Source of the DNA: Lithobates sylvaticus
Taxonomy: Eukaryota; Chordata; Amphibia; Anura; Ranidae
Direction: 5' to 3'
Length of the DNA: 64,000 nucleotides
Assembly: GCA_028564925.1 (NCBI GenBank)
Contig: CM053034.1
Coordinates: forward strand, 156,027,705-156,091,704
The translations under genes were made by a program, and so were the position numbers. The notes beneath the pieces are model-generated. The model saw only the letters and a list, made by a program, of their open reading frames with translations. It was not told the DNA's origin and did no database searches. This document shows positions 11,383 through 22,628 of the stretch, in pieces (position 1 is the stretch's first letter; the number at the start of each line of letters is the position of its first letter).

Positions 11383-12460
11383 CAGGGGTCAATTCCTGGG
11401 GAAAAAAGTGTGGGAACTCCCACCCAAGATCCACTCGCCCACCAAAAAAAAAAATTATACGCTCATATGCACGAACGCTTTAAAAGTGGTATTTTTCATC
11501 CAATTTTCGTATTGTGTGTATGAAGCTTAACTGTTAGTACATAAAAAAAACAATCCTCAATAAACATAAATACGGTAATTATCTGAATAATCAGTATTCA
11601 TTCAATTTTGCTTCCATGCAAATGTGAACATCATGCTCTGATCTTTATTGGGGAATTTTATTTTGTATATAGAGTGTTTATGTGGTGAGTTTACACTTTT
11701 CATTGAACAGAGTTTGGATAACACAGGGTTAAACAGAAAGGTCATAAACTCACTGCACATTATCTGGACAGAATGCTTGGGGACATAGTGATGAGTTCCT
11801 GCTTAGAAGATGTATGTTAGCTTGGGGGGCTGCAAACTCTGCAGGGCTCCAACACACACTCGCTGCTATTCCAACCCTTCACATATTTCCACATAAACTT
11901 CCCTCCTGGCATTAAACTTTGTCAGGTATTGTGCTCCGCTTTCCACCCCAAACTGATGTTCCTCCCTCAGCTCACCTCTCTCCCTGCATGTCCTGTGAGC
12001 AGAATAGCTGTGCTCCTCCTCTGGGTTCTCTCATCATATGGCACTAAAGATAGAGGAGGGGGGATTCAGCGGGACACACAGAGCAAGTATGCAGGAGACT
12101 GGGGGGGAGATGAGGAGACCGAAAATCAGGAGGGGCCGGCGGGGAGTAGCGCATCACGAGAGGTCTGACTAAATACAATCTCTTAGCAGCAGGGACCTGA
12201 TCTACCTGTCAGCTAGCTGTGATTGATAGGTAGATCGTAGAGGAAGCTGTCATGGGGCCCCCTACTGGCAATGCCTGAATGGTCAGGTGTGCGGCACTTA
12301 CTATTGCGAGCTGTGTCGGCAGCTGCTGGTGTAGCACCTGCCACACAGCTCGCATACTTCAAAGTCTTGCAGGACATGGCTGCTAACGGGAATTGAGTTC
12401 CTGTTGTGGAAAAAGTATAGGAACTCCGTTCCCATGTGTTCCCGCAGGACTTGAGCCCTG
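11383..12460. mobile_element. Non-autonomous hAT element, 1,078 bp
   Basis: The left end CAGGGGTCAATTCCTGGGG pairs with the right end, which read inward is CAGGGCTCAAGTCCTGCGGG. The flanks ATAGTCAC (11375-11382) and GTAGTCAC (12461-12468) form an 8-bp duplication with one mismatch. The interior is unrelated to a transposase. The plus-strand frame at 11929-12168 shows no domain. Confidence 0.85.
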
Positions 12461-12570
12461 GTAGTCACTATGTTAATGGAGTTCTTCGTGCAGCTAGGCT
12501 GAAAACCATATGTAATAGAAGACTTTAATTTCTTACAAATGATTGTGCTGAGGTTTGTACATGTCTGTTA

Positions 12571-12990
12571 TGCCGCGTACACACGAGTGAATTTTCCATC
12601 AGAAAAATCTTGGATGGTTTTTCCGACAGAATTCCGTTCAAGCTTGGCTTGCATACACACGGTCACACAAAAGTTCTCTGAACTTTCGACCGTCAAGAAC
12701 GCGGTGACGTACAACACTACTACGAGCCGAAAAAATTAAGTTCAATGCTTCTGAGCATGCGTCAAATTATTTCCGAGCATGCGTAGGAATTTTTCACGTC
12801 GGAATTTGGTACAGACGATCGGAATTTCCGATCTGAACTTTTTCCGACCGAAAAAATTGAGAACATGCTCTCAATATTTTGCTGGCGGGAATTCGGCCAG
12901 CAAAAGTCCGATGGAGCATATACACGGTCGCATTTTCCGACTAAAAGCTCTCATTGGTCTTTTGCTGGCCGAATTTCCGATCGTGTGTAC
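12571..12990. mobile_element. Harbinger-like MITE, about 420 bp
   Basis: The left end is TGCCGCGTACACACG after TTA. The body is built from repeats of TTTTCCGAC/CGGAATTTCC and contains GAGCATGCGT twice. The right end GATCGTGTGTAC is eroded and runs into a 28-bp tandem duplication (ACTCTCAGTGGTAAAACAG, 12989-13044). Sister copies at 27401-27444 and 43484-43922 have 3-bp TTA or TAA duplications, which supports the family call. Confidence 0.82.
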
Positions 12991-13044
12991 TCTCAGTGGT
13001 AAAACAGTGGTATTAGACTCTCAGTGGTAAAACAGTTGATTAAG

Positions 13045-14204
13045 CATATTTTGTGGGTACAAGGACTATGGAATATGTTACCATGTATGTATACAGTAAG
13101 TAAACTACGTTTTAAACCCCTCCCACTGTTAGAGCAATTTTGCCACACCCGCAATTTGCAGTAGCGCACACAATCCATCACTTATTTTTTCTGCTCTGGG
13201 TGACCAAGACTGACCTCCCCCCCCAAGATTTTTTTTTATCTATGGCCCTATCCAACACCAGTCACCTCTAAAAAGTAGTATCAATTTCCAACAGACTGGT
13301 TGTTCCTTTATATCTAGTCTGAAAGCATAAACAAAAAAAAATCTGTGTTTTTTTTTTTTTCACACTTTTTAAAGCAGAATATATTTCAAACGCATTTAGT
13401 ACCTAATTTTAGTTACTAGCTGGTAATTGCAAATAAGTGAAATACAATAAATGACACCCATGAGTCGCACAGAGGGTAATGACATCTATTACCTGAGATA
13501 GCATTGCTTTACCTTCATTAAAATAAGGCAGCACAAATATAATAATCTCTTTCTTTAATGAGAAATCTAATTAATTCAGCTCATGTGCATGCTTGTCAAG
13601 CAATATTAGTGTTATTTGTACTCACTAAGCATTTTACAACAATATTTTGAATCCTGATGTATTATGAGGCATTTAATGAAAGCAGTTAAAATTCACTGCA
13701 GTGTAAAATATAGAAATAGATTTGGAAAATATCTCCTGAGTTAGGATTAGTATAATAGATGGTTAGATCTTCTTGGAAATTCTCTGTATAATTAACATTC
13801 TCAGTAATTACTTTTTTTTTTTTGTTGTCACAATGCCACCTATGTTTAGGAGTGGGCAGCCTTTTTGCTTGCAGTTAGGAGATGGCGTTATCCCTTTCAG
13901 GACAGCCCATCTTAGCGGCGTAGGTGGAAAGGAGGGGTACCCTGAGAATAATTACATACTTGCACAACGTGGGTGGGGTACCCCTGTCATCTTGCAGCAA
14001 GGTGACGCTTTAATTCTAGCCTGTCGTTAGAAAAACTTGATGCTGAATTTGGGTGGGTGGGAGATTGTGCTTTATTCCTGCTGTTGCTGTATATAGTTCT
14101 AGCACACAGGTAGAAGTTCGCTGTCTTACTATAAGAGAATACTTATTACAATCCTGATATATAGAGTCAGGCACAGGGACATATATAGATAGATCGAATG
14201 CTGT
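13045..14204. other. Anonymous intergenic DNA
   Basis: AT-rich with T-runs. Around 13840-14030 the base composition is more balanced (a frame at 13773-14030), but no domain or splice-bounded exon could be recognised. No terminal repeats were seen. Confidence 0.4.
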
Positions 14205-15092
14205 TTAACCACTTCATCCCTGGAAGGTTTACCTTCCTTCATGACCAGGACATTTTTTGCGATATGGCACTGACAATTGCACAGACGTGCAACAATGTAC
14301 CCAAATAAAAGTGATGTACTTTTATTCCCACAAATAGAGCTTTCTTTTGGTGGTATTTGATCACCTCTGTGGTTTTTATTTTTTGTGCTATAAACAAAAA
14401 AAAGGCCAAAATTAAAATATAAAACATATACAAAAAATAAATAAAAATAAATCAATTTAGGCTAATATATATTCGGCTGCATATTTTTGGTTTGCGCAAA
14501 AGTTATACCATCTACAAACTATGGGATGTTTTTTTTTTTACTAGTAATGGCAGCAATCAGCGACTTAAAGCAGGACTGCGATATTGCGGTGGACAAATCT
14601 GACACCTAACTGACACTTTTTAGGGACCAGTAACAGTGATCGGTGCTAAAAAATATGCACTGTCACTGTACTAATGACACTGGCAGGGGTTAACATCAGG
14701 GGCGATCAAAGGGTTAACTGTGTTCCCAGGAATGCTTTCTAACTGTGTGTGGGATGCATTTACTGCGGGAAGACAGAGATATGTGTTTCTGCTTAGTAGA
14801 AACACAAGAGCACTGCATTCCCTTGTCACAGAATGGCGGTCTGCCTTGTTTACATAGGCAGACTGCCATTCTGCCTGTCTCCCGAACAATCGGCAGGTCC
14901 CGGTAGACAGCACCTCCGCTGAACCTGCTGATTGGCTCCTGCTGTGTCTAATCACAGCAGGAGTGGGTTGCCGGTGGCGCGTGTGGACGCTCCAAACCCC
15001 GTAAGTACCCAATCACGTACCTAGTACATGATTTGGCTCAGATCGGCCCCCCATCTACAGTATATCTGTGTGGGGCAGTCGGAAGAGGTTAA
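14205..15092 (+). mobile_element. TTAA-ended non-autonomous element, 888 bp
   Basis: It is bounded by TTAACCACTTCATCCC and GTCGGAAGAGGTTAA. The first ~380 bp match the 22629 copy: CACAAATAGAGCTTTCTTTT, GGTGGTATTTGATC, then GCGCAAAAGTTATA. The GC-rich right third is diverged. TTAA at both ends and CCACTTC termini fit a piggyBac-like target choice. Confidence 0.85.
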
Positions 15093-15167
15093 TATATGTA
15101 TATTGGTATTATTATAGAAATCAGTAATAGTGAAGAAATATTAATTTATTAAACTCTCATGATAGGA

Positions 15168-18100
15168 CTGATTGAGAATGAGATCCCCGGGCATATGGCG
15201 GAGTTCTGGCGGACTAACTTGGGCACTGCCTCTCTAGATATTACCTGGGATGCCTTCAAGGCATACATACGAGGGTGCTATTAAACTTCTATTTCCCGTG
15301 TGCGTAGGAACACTGCCATTACCATAGAAGAAGCGGAGTCCAGGGCACTGGATCTAGAAACCAAGTATGTTAACACCCGTAACCCAATCACCTATTTAGA
15401 TATGAAGTCTGCTTACAGAGAGGTCATGCTTCTCAGGGTCACAAAGGCTAAAAAGTGTCAGTTGGCACAGACTCAGCGCATTTTCGAGCAGGGGGAAAAA
15501 ACTGGGAGACTTCTGGCTTGGTTAGCCAAAGAACAGCAACCAATAACCTCTATTGCGCAGATCAGAGACGTTGATGGGACAGTGATCACAGATCCCACGA
15601 CTATAAATGACCGGTTCGCGACATATTATCGGGAGTTATACTCCTCAAGGGCCAACTACTCACCTGAGGAGTTGATCTCCTTTCTCGACAGACTCGACGT
15701 CCCCACTCTTACTGTTAGTGCACACGAACAACTAGAAAGTACGATTACTCTAGAGGAAGTCCAACAGGCGGTAGGGGAAATGCAGGTGGGAAAGACTCCT
15801 GGGGTGGATGGTATCCCCCTGGAGTTTTACAAACAGTACTGTGACCAGCTGGCGCCCAAACTACATGAAACTCTGACCAAGTCCCTTAAAAAACAGAAGC
15901 TACCCTCATCTATGGCGGACGCAGTGATTGTAGTTATACCCAAGCCTGGTAAGGACCCCAAACTCTGTGCCTCCTATAGGCCTATCTCCCTACTCAACGC
16001 GGATGCCAAGATCCTTACAAAAATCTTAGCTAAACGCCTTAACTTGGTTATACAGACAGTGGTGCACGAAGATCAAACAGGGTTTATGCCGGGTAAAGGC
16101 ACAGATATTAACCTGCGAAGGTTATACGCTGTCCTGGGATCTGGGGACTGTTTGAATCGTTCTGACGCAGTGGCCTCCCTGGATGCAGAAAAAGCATTTG
16201 ACTCAGTAGAGTGGGGTTATCTCTGGGAGGTCCTGCGTCGGTTCGGTATTGGCCCTAAGTTCATCTCATGGGTGCGGACTCTGTACGAGGCTCCGAGAGC
16301 ACGGATACGAACTGGGCTGGTCTTGTCATCCACGTTTGGCCTACACAGGGGCACCAGGCAAGGATGCCCACTGTCCCCGGCCCTCTTTGCCCTGGCAATT
16401 GAGCCAATGGCAATGCTTCTGCGGACGTCACCAGTGGTGAGGGGCATTTCTATCGGCTCGATAGTAGAAAAGATCTCAATGTATGCTGATGACACTCTTC
16501 TGTATCTCAGCGATACCACAAACTCACTGAAGGAAGCCCTCAAACTCATAGATATATTCGGCTCATACTCAGGGGTGCGGATTAATTGGGACAAATCAGT
16601 ACTGTTTGCCCTACATCCCTCAGAAGACAACTTACCTGCAGACACCCCCTTACAGAGGGTCTCCCAGTTTAAGTATCTAGGGGTAATTATCCACAGGGAC
16701 CTTGCTCAATTTACCCCCCTTAATCTTACCCCGGTAATGACCCATCTATCCCGTAGATGTGCGGCGTGGAAGTCCCTGCCCCTTACACCGGTAGGGAGGG
16801 TCAAACTAATAAAGATGGCAGTGCTCCCCAAATTTGTCTATCTCTTTAGACAAACCCCTGTCCCGATCCCCCAATCATTCTTTGTTAAATTGGATAGCTT
16901 AATTACTTCATTCATTTGGAACGGTGGTACCCCAAGAATAGCAAAGACTACGCTACAACTACCATTGTCCCTGGGGGGGCTGGCTATGCCCTGTTTTATA
17001 AAATATTACTGGGCGGCGGTGCTGGTGACGGTTAAATGGTGGCTGGCCAAGGAGCCTGTGAACCCTGCGGCTACGATTGAAGCGGCAATATTGGGCTCTT
17101 CTTTGGAACTAAGACACTTGATTCACCGGGGGCATAAATCCAACCCATGTGTCACTGGGTCGATGCGCACCACACTCCGGGTCTGGGAGACAGTCAGGAC
17201 TAAAATTGAGCAACCGCATAGCTGGTCCCCACACACCCCTCTGTGGGGTAACCCCAGACTTCCACATTTTAGAACCATACTGGACCCACAGTTGTGGATC
17301 AGATATGACATTACGACATTGGCTGACATTACCTCACCATCGGGGCTATGTACGTTTGACGATTTGAAGAGAGAGAAGGTGGTGCCCAACAATATGTTCT
17401 TCCGGTACTTGCAACTCCGCCATGCTTACCAATCACAATTTACTCACCCGATCACACTAGCAACCAACGGGATAGAAAAAATACTGCTCAGAGGGGAAGA
17501 TAAGAAAACACTATCGACACTCTATTACGAGCTGGCTGGGTTGGACACCTCTAAGGTGACTCAATTATTTAACAAATGGCAGGCGGATGTGCCTTCCCTG
17601 GCAGATGACGATTGGGAGGAGGGGATTCAGCAGTACCTTCCTCTCATGGTCTTGGCGAGGGATAGGTTCATCCAACTTAAATTCATCCACAGGGTGTACT
17701 ACACCCCGGAAAGGTTGGCCAGAATATACCCCTCTTGTAGCCCATTGTGCCCCAAATGCTCTACTGAAGTAGGCACCTTCCTACATGTCACGTGGTCCTG
17801 CCACCTAATTCAGGCCTTTTGGGAGGAAGTCCTTAAAGATATCAATAGGATCGGTAAGCTACATGTCCCACGAGACCCAATCCCCCTACTTTTGGGTGTA
17901 GTCGACACCCTGGCAGCAAAACAGTCCAAGAAACTGTTTGTGTTTTACTCGGCCTTCTACGCTAGGAAGGCGATACTTATGAAGTGGAAGGAGCCTTCCC
18001 CCCCTACAGTTCAGCAATGGAGATCCTTGGTGGACACGGCCCTCCCCCTATAGAAACTTACATACGCGGGGCGTAATTGCCCCCAAAAGTTTGACAAAAT

Positions 18101-18508
18101 CTGGGGGGCATGGGTAGAAATGAGGAACTTGGATTTAGACTGATTTTGTAACCACAGCAGTACAACCAGGGAACTAGTTGGGTAAACTATATGGTTAAGG
18201 GGGATCCGTTGCCCCCCCCCCACTTGCCCCTCGTGCAAGTTCAATACCTCCTTTTCAACTAAGCAGATACCTATAGACGCGCTGGTGAACGGGCCTTCAG
18301 TCACGAAGTGGTAATTAGACATGTATTAACGATCTGACCTTGATGTATTAAAGTATTTGGCTAGAAACTGTGGATGAGCTACCTTTGACATTACAGTTGA
18401 TTTTCCCCTTTTTATGTATGCCATTGAAGATGTACCATTGTACTAGTTGTTTTTTTGTTTGTTTTTTGTTTTCAAATAAATAAACTTTATGTTAAAAAAA
18501 AAAAAAAA
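15168..18508 (+). mobile_element. L1/Tx1-like LINE insertion, 5'-truncated, recent
   Basis: The target-site duplication is CTCTCATGATAGGA, extending to 17 bp with the preceding As (15151-15167 and about 18506-18522). The insertion begins inside ORF2, upstream of the RT, so the endonuclease is missing. The 3' end has an AATAAATAAA signal at 18475 and a poly(A) tail at ~18494-18508. A clean duplication, an intact tail and a long open frame point to a young insertion. Confidence 0.95.
15300..18053 (+). CDS. L1-like ORF2 protein fragment, RT and C-terminal domain
   Basis: This 917-codon open frame encodes the reverse-transcriptase part of an L1/Tx1-type ORF2 protein, which copies LINE RNA at the nicked target. 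Visible motifs by residue are GKTPGVDG (164-171), PKPGKDP with SYRPISLL (214-232), SLDAEKAFDSVEWG (293-306), RQGCPLSPALF (353-363) and the catalytic YADD (395-398). A Cys/His cluster sits near 810-836 (CPKC...HVTWSC), as in L1-clade C-termini. The frame also stays open upstream from 15168 except for one TAA at 15282-15284. The nominal start at 15300 is a GTG, so no true start exists. The N-terminal endonuclease is lost by 5' truncation, which leaves the RT-region protein almost undamaged. Confidence 0.93.
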   Translation: MRRNTAITIEEAESRALDLETKYVNTRNPITYLDMKSAYREVMLLRVTKAKKCQLAQTQRIFEQGEKTGRLLAWLAKEQQPITSIAQIRDVDGTVITDPTTINDRFATYYRELYSSRANYSPEELISFLDRLDVPTLTVSAHEQLESTITLEEVQQAVGEMQVGKTPGVDGIPLEFYKQYCDQLAPKLHETLTKSLKKQKLPSSMADAVIVVIPKPGKDPKLCASYRPISLLNADAKILTKILAKRLNLVIQTVVHEDQTGFMPGKGTDINLRRLYAVLGSGDCLNRSDAVASLDAEKAFDSVEWGYLWEVLRRFGIGPKFISWVRTLYEAPRARIRTGLVLSSTFGLHRGTRQGCPLSPALFALAIEPMAMLLRTSPVVRGISIGSIVEKISMYADDTLLYLSDTTNSLKEALKLIDIFGSYSGVRINWDKSVLFALHPSEDNLPADTPLQRVSQFKYLGVIIHRDLAQFTPLNLTPVMTHLSRRCAAWKSLPLTPVGRVKLIKMAVLPKFVYLFRQTPVPIPQSFFVKLDSLITSFIWNGGTPRIAKTTLQLPLSLGGLAMPCFIKYYWAAVLVTVKWWLAKEPVNPAATIEAAILGSSLELRHLIHRGHKSNPCVTGSMRTTLRVWETVRTKIEQPHSWSPHTPLWGNPRLPHFRTILDPQLWIRYDITTLADITSPSGLCTFDDLKREKVVPNNMFFRYLQLRHAYQSQFTHPITLATNGIEKILLRGEDKKTLSTLYYELAGLDTSKVTQLFNKWQADVPSLADDDWEEGIQQYLPLMVLARDRFIQLKFIHRVYYTPERLARIYPSCSPLCPKCSTEVGTFLHVTWSCHLIQAFWEEVLKDINRIGKLHVPRDPIPLLLGVVDTLAAKQSKKLFVFYSAFYARKAILMKWKEPSPPTVQQWRSLVDTALPL

Positions 18509-18522
18509 CTCTCATGATAGGA

Positions 18523-19003
18523 TATTTTAACCTAGTCTTTACTGGGTAGGTTCACCTTTTCATAAAAAACAAAACAAAAAAAAACTAATGAACAAACCCC
18601 CGCACCCCCACTGCCCATACAGACAGTGCATTCGTTCTGGGATTTGAAAACCATGGTCTTCTTCCTCTTCTTTCTCTAGAGACGCTGGCATGTATTGGAG
18701 TGATTCTGACATGTCAAAGCGGTCACCTGCCCGAATGTGTCCAATCAGAATCACTCTGATCCTTAGTGTGCCCAAAGGCTTTCCGGGTTTTACATAGTAA
18801 CATCCATAGGTTCTCCACTATCTTGCTCTGCCAGGTAGCCATGTTAAAGATGGTGCCAGTAAGAATCACAGGCACTACTTCACGTGCAGCATTAATTTCT
18901 CAGGGAGTACAGCCATATTGATTTTTGGGGACTTGGTGGCTACAAATGAGGGTGTAGTTTTGTGGTTGTGTCCCTGGATCTTATTTTGAAAATCTGGCAA
19001 CCC
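18523..19003. other. Unassigned DNA between the LINE and hAT remnant
   Basis: The right-hand LINE duplication ends at 18522. What follows has an A-rich patch (18568-18585) and no coding signal. The last ~150 bp may be decayed hAT sequence, since the transposase reading ends at 19004, but I could not extend the homology. Confidence 0.35.
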
Positions 19004-20652
19004 TTACTTACAGTATGTGTCACACAGTGTAATGCATGCATTGTCACCGCTCACCATCCTTGTCGCCTCCTCAAATGGTGACAGTACAGTACATGCATCC
19101 TTTATCAGCAGCCATTGGCGTGGGGAAAAAAAGCTGAGGTGCCCTGAGCCTGTCCTTGTGCCATGCTCACACAGGTACTTATTGACGGCCCTCTGCAGAA
19201 TGTGCAGCCACTGCAGCATTGCCAAAATTGAGTTTCACCTGGTGGGCATGTCACAAATTCTGCTGAATTTCTGGCCTGCTTTTGAAGATCTTGCAAAACT
19301 GGGTCCCACTTTAAGAAATGCTTCACCACAAAATTAAGAACATGTGCCAGGCATGGCATGTGTCAACTTTCCTTGTCGAAGGGCACACAGAAGGTTAGTG
19401 CCATTATCACACACCACTATTCCTGGCTCAAGCTTCTGTGGACTGAACCATCTTTGGGCATGCCCCTGCAGAGCTGAAAGAATCTCTGCTCTGGTGTGGC
19501 TCTTGTGCCCTAGACAGACCAGCTGAAGCACTGCATGACATCCTTTAGCCTGACTTGAATGGCCCCTTGAGCGCTTAGGGGGTACTGGTGGTTCCTAGCA
19601 CAATCCAGCAAAGGAGGGCATGGAGAAGGAGGAGGAGGGGGTGGAGATGAAAGATCTTGCATCATCACCAACAGCTGTATGGAGAGCTGGCGGCAAAACA
19701 AGCTCCAGCACTGAACCCTGTCCTGCAGCCTTCCTAATTGCAAGCAGAGTTACCCAGTGTGCTATGAACTAAATATATTGTCCATGACCATGCTTGCTGG
19801 ACCACGTGTCAGCAGTAAGGTGGACCCTGTGACTGACTTGCCCAATGATGCCAAAACGTTGCCTTCCACGTGATAGTGCAGAGCTGGAATGGCCTTATGT
19901 GCAAAGAAATAGCGACTGGGAACCTGCCATTGTGGTACCGCACATTCTGCAAATTCACAGAAGGGAGCAGGATCCACCAGATGGAAAGGCAGGAGTTGCA
20001 AAGCCAGCAATTTGGACAAGCTGTAATTTAGACGCTGGGCATGTGGGTGGCAGGGAGTGTATTTTTATTCTACTGCAGCAGCTGGGGCAGAGAAATTTGC
20101 CTGCTATACTCTACAGCTGATGGTGTGCTGCTGGCAGACATGTTGCAAGGACCTGTGACACCCTTTGCTATATCATCATCCCTGTCAGTGGAGGCTGCTG
20201 AGAGGTCATCATGAGATATAGCAGGGGATAGACATGAAAGGTGAATAGTGAAGAGGAAAAGAATTGTGTCCCTTGTGTGTGACTTTCAGGTGCTCTTGCC
20301 AAAGGGCTGAGTGGTGGGAGGTTAAATGCCTTGTCAAGCATGTGGTACCCAAATGGCTGGTGTTTTTGCCACGTTTGATATGCTTGCGGCAGAGATTGCA
20401 AATTGCAAAAATGCGATCAGCTCCACATGTGTTAAAAAATGCCCACACCGCTGAGCTGTGGGAAGTGGGCCAGGAGATAACAGCTCTACAATCTGATGAA
20501 GTAGGGTGGCTGCTCTCTACTCTTCCATGATGGCTGCCTCTGGAGCACATCCTGGGCTCCAGAGTTGCGTCAGTGACCTCATCATCATCATCCCATCCAT
20601 CCTCAGCCTCATAGAAACTGGTAAATGTGTGACTGGATGCACTTTTTTTCAA
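19004..20652 (-). pseudogene. hAT transposase remnant (BED finger type)
   Basis: Read on the minus strand, the pieces follow hAT order. The N-terminal piece (20652-20209) contains a BED zinc finger: CNLC, then TRHLTSHH, after SAVWAFFNTCGADRIFAIC. The next piece (20019-19762) has VPSRYFFAHKAIPALHYHVE, the usual pre-catalytic block. Next come PGIVVCDNGTNLLCALRQG (within 19531-19334) and MPCLAHVLNFVVKHFLK (19359 onward), then HLSFFSPRQWLLIKDACTVL (19225-19004). The pieces are separated by frameshifts and stops. The C-terminal dimerisation domain is not visible. It is inactive, with at least four breaks. The terminal repeats were not identified. Confidence 0.88.
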
Positions 20653-20889
20653 ATGAAAAGTTGTGTTTAGTGCACTTTAAATTGAGGACTGACGCTGACA
20701 GAAATTTAAAAACTATAAAAAATAAAAAAAATGGGGAACACCAGTGTTGCAGTCAGAAAAACTGTGGCTGACAATTTAAAAAAAGGGGGCAGGCAGGGAA
20801 TAAAAAAAAAAAAAAACACGCAGCAACCTAACAAAAAAAAAAAAAGAAAAGGGTATACAGCACTGTATACAGCACTAAATGTTATGCAA

Positions 20890-21080
20890 TGCTGTGTTAA
20901 CACTGCACTACACTAACACACTACACTAAACCAACACACTATACTTGCACACTATACTAACACTACACTAACACTCTACACTCAGTCAAATGTTATGTAA
21001 AGCTGTGCTAAACACTGCACTACACTAACACACTAAAACGACACACTATACTCACACACTATACTAACACACTCTACACT
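20890..21080. repeat. Short tandem repeat of an ACACTACACTAAC type
   Basis: Degenerate units of about 10-15 bp (CACTACACTAACACACTA and variants) occupy most of the stretch, in two blocks that share a TGTTATG..ATGCTGTG / AGCTGTG lead. It probably lies in the non-coding 5' side of the hAT remnant. No function is apparent. Confidence 0.65.
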
Positions 21081-21082
21081 AT

Positions 21083-21192
21083 GGGGGTAATTTATAAAAG
21101 GCAAATCTACAGATCTACAGCGACTGCACTTACAAGTGCACTTGCAGTGCACTTGTAGTGCAAAGTGGATTTACCTTTCGTAAATAACCCCC
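21083..21192. repeat. Internally deleted foldback MITE, 110 bp
   Basis: The outer ends GGGGGTAATTTATAAAAGGC and its approximate complement surround a core CACTTGCAGTGCACTTG. The centre seen in the longer copies is deleted. It sits only 26 bp from a full-length relative. Confidence 0.8.
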
Positions 21193-21218
21193 TCAAAGTC
21201 ACAATAAGTGAACACACT

Positions 21219-21526
21219 GGGGGTTATTTACGAAAGGCAAATCCCCTTTGCACTACAAAGTGCACTTGAAATTGCACTGAAAGTGCACTTGGAAGTGCAG
21301 TCCCTGTAAATATGAGGGGTAGATCTGAAATGAGGGGAAGCTCTGCTGATTTTATTATCCAATAACGTGCAAGCTAAAATGCTGTTTTTTATTTTCCTTG
21401 CATGTCCCCCTCGGATCTACAGCAACTGCACTTCCAAGTGCACTTCCAGTGCAATTTCAAGTGCACTTTGCACATGTAGTTTGCACTTGTAGTGCAAAGT
21501 GAATTTTCCTTTAGTAAATAACCCCC
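21219..21526. repeat. Foldback MITE, full-length copy, 308 bp
   Basis: The ends are GGGGGTTATTTACGAAAGGC and the complement ending TTTAGTAAATAACCCCC. The arms contain TTGCACTACAAAGTGCACTT and its partner, so almost the whole element folds back. ACT is present on both sides (21216-21218, 21527-21529), a possible 3-bp target duplication. Confidence 0.85.
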
Positions 21527-21529
21527 ACT

Positions 21530-22628
21530 AACTTGCTAGTAGCAAACCGAGCCCTGCTCTATCTAGCTCCACTCCAACACACTGCAAAATCTTTCTATGG
21601 GAAGTTGCCGTTTATAGCTTGGGGTGGGACTATGAGCACTGAGCTGTGATTGGAGAAAGTCATCATCACTTTGTCCAATCAGGGCTCTGACAGTGCAAGT
21701 CAGGTGCAAGGCTTCATGCATTTTTGCTCGGCTCGAACGGTTCACCCAACACTATTGACTACTAGAACTACACACAATTCATTCTAACCTAAACAATATT
21801 ACACTTTAAGTAATTTAAATAATACATATTATTTTAATATACTTTAAATAATATATATTTGTGAAAGTTCCATTTTTTTTAAAATAACCATGGAGTCTTG
21901 CAATTGAACATTTACAGAAAGAAATAAAAACTGAATAATGTCTGTGATTTCCTCACTAATGAACTGTAGGTGTCAGTGTAGGTCTACTCTAGAGACAGAA
22001 TTTTGACTTTGCTAGCATTCATTTTCGTAAAACATGTTTTTTTGTGTTACACGTTAATAAAGTATAGCTGTATATTTTTATTAAATAAAATAACCAAACC
22101 CTGTATGGTTTCCCCCAGCCCTCCTTAGCTTGTATACTAAAAATCAGACCTCAAATATCTGATATATGCATACTTTTCTCTCATAAGATTGTGCTGACTT
22201 ATGGTTTACTGGCAGTTACAATCAAGTTAAGGGTTATTTCAGCAGCTCTTTGCCTTGTAATCAGAGAGACTACATCAAGTGTTTTTTTTCAGGATTTTAT
22301 GACAGAGGAGACCCTTTTGGTCTTTTCTGTTATAACTGCTTCTCCCTGCCTGTCATCGTTAATGTACACTGAGCAGCACATGTGCAGCTCAGCGTACATT
22401 AACAGCATGGCTCTGTGCCGTGATGATGTGACTCCCATGCGCGTATGCAGGAGTGACAACATCAAGGCCTAGCCAATCAAGTGACCGTGACAGTCTGAAC
22501 CTCAAAGGAGGACAGGGAGAAGATTGAACCGCCCGTGAATAGCAGGAGCGCTAACAGCGCAGCTTTGGAGGAGATCGTTTAATCAGCTCCTAGGGGCCCA
22601 TTAAAAAAATGGTGAGTTTAATTCTTCT
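21530..22628. other. Unassigned intergenic DNA with a mid-repetitive tail
   Basis: 21530-21760 is of mixed composition and may be the far end of the hAT remnant. 21770-22180 is AT-rich and anonymous. 22300-22620 contains a foldback, TTAATGTACACTGAGC at 22360 with GCTCAGCGTACATTAA at 22386, and looks like a dispersed repeat. It abuts the TTAA element. Confidence 0.4.
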
